A stretch of DNA of 9,816 bases from the NCBI GenBank assembly GCA_964483805.1, contig CAZADH010000237.1:1-9816 (forward strand). Reading direction: 5' to 3'. The position numbers and the translations under genes are program-made. This DNA comes from CAZADH01 sp964483805. Its GTDB lineage: Bacteria; Muiribacteriota; Ozemobacteria; Ozemobacterales; Ozemobacteraceae. A model generated the notes under the pieces. The model worked only from the letters and a program-made list of their open reading frames with translations. It made no database searches and had not been told where the DNA came from. Shown here piece by piece: positions 1-6,778 of the stretch (positions are counted from its first letter, which is position 1; every line of letters begins with the position of its first letter).

Positions 1-1066
1 GGCTAATCCCGCAGCCGGTATCGCTGACCTGCAATACGGCGTATGCACCTGGCGCGAGGCCGGCAAACCGCGCGGCATCGGCGTCGTCGAAAACGGCGGT
101 GCGTGTCGCGATCGTGATCCGACCGACGCCGGCAATCGCGTCACGTGCATTGACACAGAGATTTGCGAGAATCTGGTCGATCTGAACCGGGTCGATCTTT
201 ACGGGCACCAGGCTGCCCCCGGGAAGCCATTGCAGGTCGGTTTCCTCGTTGATCAGACGGCGCAGCATCTCGAGGGTTGCCCCAACGGTCTCGTTGAGGT
301 CGATCACCCTGGGCATCACCATCTGCTTGCGCGCGAACGCCAGCAACTGCCGGGTCAGCGCCGCCGAGCGGTCGGCGGCTTTGCGGATCTCGAGCAGACA
401 CTTGTGCAGTTTCGTGTCGGGTTGGGCGTGTCCCATCGCCAACTCGACGCGGCCGATGATCACGCCGAGCATGTTGTTGAAGTCGTGCGCGACGCCGCCG
501 GCCAGGCGCCCCACCGACTCCATTTTCTGCGCCTGGAGCAACTGGTCTTGCAGTTGCTTCGCCTTGTCTTCGTTGCGTTTGCGCTCCTCGATTTCCCTGG
601 TAAGCGCTTCGTTGGCGCGCGTCAATTCTTCGGTGCGCGCGCGGACACTGTCTTCGAGTCGCTCGGTCAGATCGCGCAGGCGCAGGTGCATCTGGATGCG
701 CGCCAGGATCTCTTCGGCCATGTAGGGCTTGGTGATGTAATCGACGCCGCCTGCGGCGAAACCTTTGACCTTGTCGGTCGCGTCATTCATCGCCGAGACG
801 AAAATCACCGGGATGCGGCGGCCGGGCGATGCCGAGGCAAGACGCCGGCAGACCTCGAAACCGTCGAGGTCGGGCATCTTCACGTCGAGCAGGATCAGGT
901 CGGGCGCCTTGGTGGCCACCGATCGCAAAGCCAGGGTGCCGGTGGCTGCCGGTCGGACCCGATAACCGTACCCGGTCAGAATGCTGGCCAACAGTTGCAG
1001 GCTGGCCGGGTTGTCGTCGACGACGAGAATCTCTTGTTGATCGGGATTGGGCAATCGCTCAGACAT
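1..1066 (-). CDS. Response regulator-histidine kinase fusion, C-terminus cut by window edge
   Basis: A soluble two-component protein that would accept a phosphate on an N-terminal receiver and autophosphorylate through a kinase module behind it. The 355 visible codons show a receiver at residues 12-128: acidic pair D17/D18, phospho-acceptor D61 in LLDVKMPDLDGF, conserved S91 and K113 in ITKP. A charged coiled coil follows (about 129-182), then a HisKA domain of the NtrB-like HDFNN type with H194 in GGVAHDFNN. The ATPase domain begins with an N-box (NLCVNARDAI, 302-311) and is cut just after the G1 motif DTGCGI (349-354). No membrane segment is visible. The ATG at 1066 has an AGAGGA ribosome site 8 nt upstream. 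The gene overlaps the stop of the hybrid kinase by 8 nt (ATGTCTGA), which implies translational coupling. A further receiver may lie beyond the window. The family call is firm; the signal and output are unknown. Confidence 0.93.
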   Translation of the reverse strand, partial: MSERLPNPDQQEILVVDDNPASLQLLASILTGYGYRVRPAATGTLALRSVATKAPDLILLDVKMPDLDGFEVCRRLASASPGRRIPVIFVSAMNDATDKVKGFAAGGVDYITKPYMAEEILARIQMHLRLRDLTERLEDSVRARTEELTRANEALTREIEERKRNEDKAKQLQDQLLQAQKMESVGRLAGGVAHDFNNMLGVIIGRVELAMGHAQPDTKLHKCLLEIRKAADRSAALTRQLLAFARKQMVMPRVIDLNETVGATLEMLRRLINEETDLQWLPGGSLVPVKIDPVQIDQILANLCVNARDAIAGVGRITIATRTAVFDDADAARFAGLAPGAYAVLQVSDTGCGIS

Positions 1067-2870
1067 GGTGGTGATCCTCTGACGAGTCGTTTTCTTGCGG
1101 CGAACCGGTGTTCTCGAGAAGGTTGAGCAGGCGGTCGAAGCTCAGATTCTGCGCGAGTTTCCCCAGCGCGTCGCCAAGCGCAGGGTGGTCGTTGCCAATC
1201 TGCCGGATCAGCTCTTGCGTGCGCGCCACATCGAGTTCGACGACGGCCTGTTGCAGTGCTCGCCGCGTCTCGGCGTCGAGAGCGGCGAGTTGCGCGGGGG
1301 CGATCTCGACGTCGTCGCTGGTGCGCCTGGGGTCAGGCGATGCGTAGACGAACTCGAGGCCGAGGTGGCGGGCCATGGCGTCGAAGATCTCGGCCTCCCG
1401 ATACGGTTTGCGAATCAGGTCGTCGCAACCGGCGGCGAGAATCTCGTTGCGTTCTTCCTCGAGGGCGTGCGCGGTAAGCGCGACGATCTTGGTCTTGGCG
1501 CCCATCGGCATCGCCCTGATGCAACGGGTGGCTGCCAGTCCGTCCATCACCGGCATGCGGATATCCATCCAGATCAAGTGCGGATGCCACTCTTCGCACA
1601 CCGCTACGGCTTCGCGACCGTTGACCGCCTCACGAATCTCGATCGCCAGCGGGTCGAGCACGGTCCGCAACAACAGCATATTTTCGCGTTGGTCTTCGGC
1701 GATGAGAACGCGACAGATGGGTTGGCCGGCGGCGAGCCCGACGACCCGACGCTCGGCCGGCACCGTGTCGGTGGTGGGGGCCTCGACCGCCAACAGGGGA
1801 ATCTCGAAGTGAAAGGTGGAACCGCGCCCCGGTGCACTGGTGACGCCGATCGTGCCGCCAAGTAATACAACGTATTCTTTGCTGATGGCGAGGCCGAGGC
1901 CGGTGCCGCGCTCGGCCGGGGGCCGGTCGCCGACCTGGACGAACGGCACGAACAGTCTGGCGACGTCGTCGGCCGCAATGCCGGGACCGGTGTCGGTCAC
2001 CTCGAAGCGCAGTCGGGGCGCGTCGTTTGCACTGCCCGAAACTGCGTTTCGGGCCGCCTGCCCGGAATCGTTGGTGATGACCGCCGCACGCAGCGTTACC
2101 ATCCCGTTCGTCGTGAACTTGACGGCGTTGCCGACGAGGTTGATCAGAACCTGGCGTAGTTTGCTGCCGTCGATGCGAATCCGTCGGGGAAGATCGGGAC
2201 CCTGCTCGACGCGAAACTCGAGCCCTTTGTCGGCGACACGTACCGACATCATCGATTGCAGCTCGCGAAAGACCTGGTGGAGGTCGGTTTCGCCGGGTTC
2301 GAGGGTGACCCGACCCGCTTCGATTTTCGAGATGTCGAGCACGTTGTTGATCAGGTTCAGCAGGTGTTCGCCGCTGCGGTGGATGATGCCCGAGAACTCG
2401 CGTTGTTTCGGGGTGACATTGTCGGCTTTTTGCAATACATCGGAGAATCCCAGGATGGCGTTGAGAGGCGTGCGCAGCTCATGACTCATGTTGGCGAGAA
2501 ACACGCTCTTTGCGCGGCTGGCCGCTTCGGCCACCTCTTTGGCCTCGAGCGCGCGCCGGCGGGCCTGGTGCATGGCTCCGGCCATTGCCGAGATCATCGT
2601 GCAACTGCAGCAGAAAACCGACATGGCCATCCACTCGACCGTCGACATGGTGCCTTGTTGAATCCAGTAGTAGCACAGCAACGCCGACATCAGGGTCGCG
2701 CTCAGGCCCGCCCAGAAGCCGCCGACGATGGCCACGAGCATGACGGCCGGGTAGTAGGTCAGATAGGCGATGCCGCGCCCCAGTTGCGCGAAGAACACCG
2801 CGCGCACCACCGAGGCCGCGGCCACAATGGCCACGGCGGCCCCGAATCGCAACCAGAGATTGCCGATCAA
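1059..2870 (-). CDS. Membrane-bound hybrid sensor histidine kinase with receiver and HPt-like tail
   Basis: A hybrid kinase of 603 residues. About four hydrophobic segments (residues 7-29, 37-52, 54-70, 79-99) form a compact membrane domain resembling the DUF4118/KdpD type. A short coiled coil (101-121) follows. The HisKA domain has H130 in FLANMSHELRTP. The ATPase domain has an N-box (N244, N248), G1 DTGPGIA (293-299) and G2 GTGLGLAIS (322-330). The receiver (387-505) has D393, phospho-acceptor D436 in WMDIRMPVMDG, T466 and K488. The last 75 residues form an HPt-like helical region that lacks the phosphorylatable histidine. There is no PAS or large periplasmic loop, so sensing probably happens in or at the membrane. 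The start is a TTG at 2870, 16 nt after the stop of the upstream secreted-protein gene; no clear ribosome site precedes it, so the exact start is uncertain. The stop overlaps the next kinase gene by 8 nt. Confidence 0.95.
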   Translation of the reverse strand: MIGNLWLRFGAAVAIVAAASVVRAVFFAQLGRGIAYLTYYPAVMLVAIVGGFWAGLSATLMSALLCYYWIQQGTMSTVEWMAMSVFCCSCTMISAMAGAMHQARRRALEAKEVAEAASRAKSVFLANMSHELRTPLNAILGFSDVLQKADNVTPKQREFSGIIHRSGEHLLNLINNVLDISKIEAGRVTLEPGETDLHQVFRELQSMMSVRVADKGLEFRVEQGPDLPRRIRIDGSKLRQVLINLVGNAVKFTTNGMVTLRAAVITNDSGQAARNAVSGSANDAPRLRFEVTDTGPGIAADDVARLFVPFVQVGDRPPAERGTGLGLAISKEYVVLLGGTIGVTSAPGRGSTFHFEIPLLAVEAPTTDTVPAERRVVGLAAGQPICRVLIAEDQRENMLLLRTVLDPLAIEIREAVNGREAVAVCEEWHPHLIWMDIRMPVMDGLAATRCIRAMPMGAKTKIVALTAHALEEERNEILAAGCDDLIRKPYREAEIFDAMARHLGLEFVYASPDPRRTSDDVEIAPAQLAALDAETRRALQQAVVELDVARTQELIRQIGNDHPALGDALGKLAQNLSFDRLLNLLENTGSPQENDSSEDHHHV

Positions 2871-2886
2871 GCAGACGCAGGTCGGA

Positions 2887-3648
2887 TCAATCCTCGCCGG
2901 GCATCCATTTCTCGACCTTGTAACCGGTCGGCGTGACGCGAAGAATGGCGCGGTCGCCGGGCAGCTTGGCTTCGCCGGTCTGGGCGATGTATGCCTGCAA
3001 TACCCCGGGTTCCTGCAGTTTTTCGAAATACAGAACCCAGACCGCCTGCGCCTCGGGCGCCGGTTCCTTGTCGGTCCAGTTGAACTCGGTCGGCACCGGC
3101 TGGTTGCCGATCAACAGGCCGCCCTTCGCCTTCTCGAAGTGGTCTTTCACCCACCGCATGACCCGGAACGTCACGGGCGCGACATCCGATTGCATGGCCG
3201 GGCTGACGATCTCGATCGCCTTGTCGCCGTCGATGTCGCCGACGATCTGCATATCCTCGACGCCGGCATCACCGATCTGGAAGGTCATCTCGGGTTTCTT
3301 GTCCTCCCAGACCACCTTCTTGTCGGGGCCAATGACGACCACGTGAAACTCGGTGGCCTCGCCCTCTTTCGGCTTGTGGTTGGCTGCGGCTTTGAGCACG
3401 ACCTCGTACTGTTTGCCGTCGCCGAACAGATCGACGGTGGCGCGAACCTTGTGTCCGAGCACTTCCATTTCGGCCGTGGGATCAGCGGGCTTCGCGGCCG
3501 ACCCGGTTCCCGAACCCGATGCGGCACCGGAACCCGACCCGGTCACCGCGGCCACGCCGGCCGCCGTGGACTGCGCATCGGCAGGCGAAGCGGCAAAACC
3601 GACAAGAGCGATCAGCGCAAACATCAACATGGTCTTGGAACACGTCAT
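2887..3648 (-). CDS. Secreted protein of unknown function
   Basis: I do not recognise a family. The 253-residue protein begins with a typical Sec signal peptide (hydrophobic 7-20, likely cleavage after ADA, about residue 25). A Gly/Ser/Ala-rich flexible linker follows (about 37-52, GSGSGAASGSGTGSAA). The rest is a mixed beta-rich domain of about 195 residues with many alternating hydrophobic strands. A stretch at 138-147, DIDGDKAIEI, resembles the calcium-binding acidic loop of FG-GAP/dockerin-like repeats, but only one copy is seen. The ATG at 3648 is chosen because AGGAG lies 7 nt upstream and the signal peptide starts there; an upstream extension to 3735 lacks these. It lies 16 nt before the hybrid kinase and is probably co-transcribed with it, so it could be a periplasmic partner of the sensor. 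That role is inference from position only. Confidence 0.85.
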   Translation of the reverse strand: MTCSKTMLMFALIALVGFAASPADAQSTAAGVAAVTGSGSGAASGSGTGSAAKPADPTAEMEVLGHKVRATVDLFGDGKQYEVVLKAAANHKPKEGEATEFHVVVIGPDKKVVWEDKKPEMTFQIGDAGVEDMQIVGDIDGDKAIEIVSPAMQSDVAPVTFRVMRWVKDHFEKAKGGLLIGNQPVPTEFNWTDKEPAPEAQAVWVLYFEKLQEPGVLQAYIAQTGEAKLPGDRAILRVTPTGYKVEKWMPGED

Positions 3649-3811
3649 TGCTTGACTCCTGTTCACGACACTGACTTTCGCACAGCTCCGGCCGGGCTTC
3701 TCAGCCGCGCCCGCGCACAATAAAGCTAGCACCAACCGACCCTGCGGGCAAGTTTGCCCGAAGCGCGGCTGTGCGCTGGTTTACCGCGATTTCGAGGCTC
3801 GCGGGTGTCGT
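3649..3811. other. Intergenic region with two short inverted repeats and a weak possible promoter
   Basis: This 163-nt gap separates the nitroreductase stop from the secreted-protein start; both are on the minus strand. It holds two inverted repeats: CCGCGA/TCGCGG at 3784-3804 with a 9-nt loop, and CGGGCAA/TTGCCCG at 3745-3760 with almost no loop. On the minus strand TTGCCC (3751-3746) and TAGCTT (3728-3723) are 17 nt apart and could be a weak sigma70 promoter for the secreted-protein and kinase operon. The -35 half overlaps the second inverted repeat. The promoter assignment is weak because the -10 matches only 3 of 6 consensus bases. Confidence 0.3.
3784..3804 (-). terminator. Possible hairpin terminator after the nitroreductase gene
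   Basis: A perfect 6-bp GC-rich stem (CCGCGA with TCGCGG) around a 9-nt loop begins 8 nt after the TAG stop of the nitroreductase gene. It is not followed by a T-run on the minus strand, so it is not a classical intrinsic terminator. It could protect the 3' end or act with Rho. Confidence 0.22.
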
Positions 3812-4480
3812 CTATTTGAGACGGCCGAGCGGCATGATGAACAGCGGAACCTCTTCATCCTTCAAGCCCAGTCCTTTGCGGATCTCGTCTTCCTTCTGGC
3901 TGAACACGAGGCAGGTACTCAGTTTGAGCGCCGCGGCGGCGAGATAGACGTTTTGCGCGATGCAGCCGGCGGTGGTGTAGGCGGTGGCGATCTTGTGTTC
4001 GCGCGGTTGGTCGCCCGTGTAGAGCGACAGGCGCGCGGTCAGCATCAAGACGTGAGAGGCCGAGCCGATGTACGGTTGGATGCCGACCTTGGCGACCAGA
4101 TTCTCGGCGTTGATCGGCGTCAGTTCGCTCTTCTTGGCGTCGAAGAGGAAGGTCCCGGCCTGGCCGGTGACGTACGTATTGATGAAATAGAACCCGCGGG
4201 GTGTCGGCGCCGTGCGCTTGCCGTTCTCGCGGTTCACGCCGTTGGCGGCCCACAGGACCTTGGCCAGTTCGGCCGGCGTGACCTCGCCGGGGCCGTATTC
4301 GCGGTCGGTCTTGCGGGCTTTCAGCGCTGCGGCGAGGTCGAGGCCGAAGCTGTCGGGAGCCGCCGGCAGAGCAATTGCCGCCGGGGCGGATGCCGGTGAT
4401 GCCGCGGCATCGGCTGCCGGTGCCGAGGTACCGACGAGGGCGAGGGCCAAGACGAAGATGAACCGCAAGAAGGTCTGCAT
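3812..4480 (-). CDS. Exported nitroreductase-family (SagB/ThcOx-like) flavoprotein
   Basis: A 222-residue protein with a Sec-type signal peptide (hydrophobic 6-19, Ala-rich cleavage region 20-28, no twin arginine) and a short Ala/Pro linker. A compact nitroreductase fold follows. Family signatures are ARKTDREYGP (55-64), whose arginines normally contact FMN phosphate, and LAKVLWAANGVN (72-83) with RTAPTPRG (89-96), matching the LLWAAxG and RtaPSaG blocks of SagB-type enzymes. A helix near 170-190 (TAGCIAQNVYLAAAAL) matches the G-x-x-xQN-hydrophobic block. Members are FMN-dependent oxidoreductases that reduce nitro groups or quinones or dehydrogenate azolines. The substrate here cannot be read from sequence. 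The ATG at 4480 has GGAGGA 6 nt upstream. It is transcribed alone, divergently from cobB. Export of an FMN enzyme without a Tat signal is unusual. Confidence 0.87.
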   Translation of the reverse strand: MQTFLRFIFVLALALVGTSAPAADAAASPASAPAAIALPAAPDSFGLDLAAALKARKTDREYGPGEVTPAELAKVLWAANGVNRENGKRTAPTPRGFYFINTYVTGQAGTFLFDAKKSELTPINAENLVAKVGIQPYIGSASHVLMLTARLSLYTGDQPREHKIATAYTTAGCIAQNVYLAAAALKLSTCLVFSQKEDEIRKGLGLKDEEVPLFIMPLGRLK

Positions 4481-4543
4481 TGGATGTCCTCCAGATCGTG
4501 GTATCGAGCGCGAACCAGGCGCGCCGGCCCCATGGTAACATGG

Positions 4544-4572
4544 TTGACGTTTCCGCCGGGCGCGGCTAGCAT
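4544..4572 (+). promoter_or_regulatory. Candidate sigma70-like promoter for cobB-pepT
   Basis: TTGACG at 4544-4549 matches the -35 consensus in 5 of 6 bases. After an exact 17-nt spacer comes TAGCAT at 4567-4572, matching the -10 in 4 of 6 bases. It lies 42 nt upstream of the cobB start, giving a leader of about 35 nt, within the 134-nt region between divergent genes. I saw no equally good promoter for the leftward gene. Confidence 0.5.
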
Positions 4573-4614
4573 CATGCCGGTGGCGAGCGGCAGCCACCAC
4601 GGGGAGAGCGGGCG

Positions 4615-5433
4615 ATGAAACTGGGCGGGCACGAGAGCATTGTGGTCTTGACCGGGGCGGGCATCTCGAAGGAGTCGGGCATCGAGACCTTTCGCGATGG
4701 CGCTGGGGGTACGTGGGCGAAACACCGTATTGAAGATGTATGCACGCCGCAGGCACTGGCCCGCAATCGCGAGCTGGTGCTGGGGTTCTACAATGCGCGT
4801 CGGCGTGAGTTGCAGAACGGCGTCATCGCTCCCAACGCCGCCCACCTTGCGCTCGCCCGGCTCGAGAAGGCCTGGCCGGGGCCGTTCATGTTGGTGACCC
4901 AGAATGTCGACGACCTGCACGAGCGTGCCGGGTCGACGAAGCTCACGCACATGCACGGCGCGATGCTCGAGGCCCGCTGCGAGCAGTGCGCGGCGGTGCA
5001 GCGCCAGACCGGCGACATAACGGTGGCCGACGCGTGTCCGGCCTGTGGGGCCGTCGGGCGCATGCGTCCACACATTGTATTCTTCGAAGAGATGCCGTTC
5101 GCGATGGACGAGATCATGCGTGCGCTCGACAAGTGCACTTTGTTCATCTCGATCGGCACGTCCGGCAATGTTTATCCGGCGGCCGGGTTCGTCGAACGGG
5201 TGCAGCGACAGGCCTATCATGGCTGGCGTTCGGGCCCACCGCGCGACGACAGCGATCGGCCCGGGCAGACCCGCCGCGAAGTGCATACCGTCGAACTGAA
5301 TCTCGAACCGTCGCTCGGTGCCTCGAAGTTCGCCGAGTGTATCTACGGGCCGGCGACCCAGGTCGTGCCGGCGTATGTTGCGCGTCTGCTGGCTGAGGCC
5401 GGCCTGGTCGCGCCAGGAGGACCCCATGACTGA
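4615..5433 (+). CDS. cobB: NAD-dependent protein deacylase (sirtuin, CobB type)
   Basis: A cytosolic class III sirtuin that would remove acyl groups from protein lysines using NAD+, releasing nicotinamide and O-acyl-ADP-ribose. Visible signatures are GAGIS (14-18) and TQNVDDLHERAG (95-106) for NAD binding, and catalytic H114 in HMHG. The structural zinc site is C122/C125 and C141/C144. GTSGNVYPAAGF (181-192) and the adenosine-binding ELNLEPS (227-233) follow. Y59 and R62 in FYNARR match the pair that gives SIRT5 and E. coli CobB their preference for succinyl and malonyl groups. Between GF and HTVELNLEP there are about 22 more residues (roughly 201-222, Arg/Asp/Gly/Pro-rich) than I recall for E. 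coli CobB. The ATG at 4615 has a GGGAGAG ribosome site 6 nt upstream. The stop overlaps pepT by 8 nt (ATGACTGA), indicating coupled translation. Confidence 0.96.
   Translation: MKLGGHESIVVLTGAGISKESGIETFRDGAGGTWAKHRIEDVCTPQALARNRELVLGFYNARRRELQNGVIAPNAAHLALARLEKAWPGPFMLVTQNVDDLHERAGSTKLTHMHGAMLEARCEQCAAVQRQTGDITVADACPACGAVGRMRPHIVFFEEMPFAMDEIMRALDKCTLFISIGTSGNVYPAAGFVERVQRQAYHGWRSGPPRDDSDRPGQTRREVHTVELNLEPSLGASKFAECIYGPATQVVPAYVARLLAEAGLVAPGGPHD
5415..5420 (+). promoter_or_regulatory. Ribosome binding site of pepT inside cobB
   Basis: A perfect AGGAGG lies 5 nt before the ATG at 5426, inside the last codons of cobB. It decides the pepT start: longer in-frame extensions upstream lack a ribosome site and fall within the sirtuin sequence. 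It also allows strong re-initiation next to the cobB stop. Confidence 0.85.
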
Positions 5434-6679
5434 ATCCGTTTTGTCCAGATTCTTGCGCTATGTGAAGATCGACACCGAGTCGGCCGAGGGCGTCGACGCG
5501 ATTCCGAGCACGCCCAAGCAGTTCGACCTCGCCCGCCTGTTGGTCGACGAAATGAAGGCGATCGGCATCGCCGACGCGCGCGTCGACGAGCATTGCTACG
5601 TCTACGGAACCGTTCCGGCCAGCCTGCCCCCGGAAGAGGCGGCAAAGGTGCCGGTGCTGGGCTTGATCGCCCACCTCGACACTTCACCGTCGATGAGCGG
5701 CCGCAACGTCAAACCGATTGTGCATACGAAATATGGCGGTGGCGACCTGCCGCTTTCAGGCGTACCCGGCAAGATGCTGCTGGCCGCCGAGAATCCGCGC
5801 CTGGCCCACGAGATCGGCAACGACATCGTGACCTCCGACGGCACGACGCTGTTGGGCGCCGACGACAAGGCCGGCATCGCGGCGATCATGACCGTGGCTG
5901 CCGAGCTCATTGCCGCGGGGGCCCGGGTACCGCACGGAGCGATCAAGATTGGCTTCACCCCCGACGAAGAGGTCGGCCGCGGTGCCGAGAAGTTCGATGT
6001 GGCCGGGTTTGGGGCGAAATACGCCTACACCGTCGACGGTGAGGAACCGGGCGAGGTCAACGCCGAGACGTTCAACGCGGCTTCGGTGACGGCGATCTTT
6101 CGCGGTCGCAACGTCCACCCCGGTTTTGCCAAGGGGATCATGGTCAACAGCCTGTATGCGGCGAGCCGCTTCATTTCGTTGTTCCCGCCCGATGCGCGTC
6201 CGGAAACGACCGAGAAACGGGAGGGCTACCTGCACCCGCACGAACTGAAGGGCGCCGAGGAAGAGACCACGCTCAAGATTCTGTTGCGCGACTTCGAACA
6301 CGATCAGCTCGAGGTGAAGCGCCACACTCTCGAGTCGATGCGCGAGCAGGTGCAGCACGAGTTTCCCGGGGTCAGCATCGAGCTGCAATACAAAGAGAGC
6401 TACCGCAACATGGGCGAGATCATCGCCAAGCACCCGCAGGTCATGACCGGCGCCGAAGAAGCGATGCAACGCGCCGGCATTCCTGTGGTCAGGAAGGCGA
6501 TCCGTGGCGGCACCGATGGCGCCCGGCTGTCATTCATGGGCCTGCCCTGTGCCAACCTGTTTGCCGGCACCGAGAACGCCCACAGCGCCAGCGAATGGGT
6601 CTCGGTCGCCTCGCTCGAGAAATCGGTGCGTGTGCTCACCCATCTCGTGCAGATCTGGGCCGAGAAGGGTGGGGCGTGA
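5426..6679 (+). CDS. pepT: Peptidase T (tripeptide aminopeptidase)
   Basis: A cytosolic zinc metallopeptidase of family M20 that removes the N-terminal residue from tripeptides, in the last steps of peptide breakdown. At 417 residues it has the usual family length. Metal and catalytic signatures are in order: H83 and D85 in IAHLDTSP, D146 in LLGADDKAGIA, the general base pair E181/E182 in TPDEEVGRG, D204 in YTVDGEEPGEVN and H386 in TENAHSASEW. The M20 dimerisation domain lies between about 208 and 325, with HPGFAKG at 231-237. RGGTDGARLSFMGLPCANL (360-378) is the typical substrate-binding block. All expected metal ligands are present, so the enzyme should be active. It is the second gene of an operon with cobB (8-nt overlap) and faces the convergent propeller gene 99 nt downstream. 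Confidence 0.97.
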   Translation: MTESVLSRFLRYVKIDTESAEGVDAIPSTPKQFDLARLLVDEMKAIGIADARVDEHCYVYGTVPASLPPEEAAKVPVLGLIAHLDTSPSMSGRNVKPIVHTKYGGGDLPLSGVPGKMLLAAENPRLAHEIGNDIVTSDGTTLLGADDKAGIAAIMTVAAELIAAGARVPHGAIKIGFTPDEEVGRGAEKFDVAGFGAKYAYTVDGEEPGEVNAETFNAASVTAIFRGRNVHPGFAKGIMVNSLYAASRFISLFPPDARPETTEKREGYLHPHELKGAEEETTLKILLRDFEHDQLEVKRHTLESMREQVQHEFPGVSIELQYKESYRNMGEIIAKHPQVMTGAEEAMQRAGIPVVRKAIRGGTDGARLSFMGLPCANLFAGTENAHSASEWVSVASLEKSVRVLTHLVQIWAEKGGA

Positions 6680-6743
6680 TAACGAGAAAGGGCAAATGCG
6701 CGCCGGTCGGCCTGAAGAGTGCGAAGCCCGTTCCGAGGCGTAA

Positions 6744-6769
6744 CGAGAGCGTTCGAGGATCTTCTCTCG
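6744..6769. terminator. Weak inverted repeat between convergent genes
   Basis: CGAGAG (6744-6749) pairs with CTCTCG (6764-6769) across a 14-nt loop, in the 99-nt gap between the pepT stop and the propeller-gene stop. There is no T-run on either side. It may serve as a bidirectional 3' end, but the stem is short and the call is weak. Nothing else notable was seen in this gap. Confidence 0.2.
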
Positions 6770-6778
6770 GTATGCGGC

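Noticed and set aside
1062..1080. Histidine-rich C-terminus of the hybrid kinase (EDHHHV) as a metal-binding tail
   Set aside because: The three His codons arise from the region that also forms the ribosome-site spacer and start of the overlapping gene; too short to support a function.
230..1126. Long open frame on the plus strand opposite the receiver-kinase fusion
   Set aside because: It is antisense to a gene with clear receiver and kinase motifs, has no recognisable domain and reflects the high GC content.
3649..3735. N-terminal extension of the secreted protein to 3735
   Set aside because: The ATG at 3648 has a good ribosome site and begins a standard signal peptide; the extension would bury that signal.
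4321..5427. Long open frame on the minus strand opposite cobB
   Set aside because: It runs antisense to an unmistakable sirtuin and into the nitroreductase gene in another frame, with Arg/Pro-rich composition typical of shadow frames.
5756..6469. Minus-strand open frame inside pepT
   Set aside because: It is antisense to conserved peptidase T blocks and shows no family motif or ribosome site.
6680..6778. Small gene or RNA in the gap after pepT
   Set aside because: Only an 8-nt direct repeat (TAACGAGA at 6680 and 6741) and a weak hairpin are visible; no coding signal or strong structure was seen.
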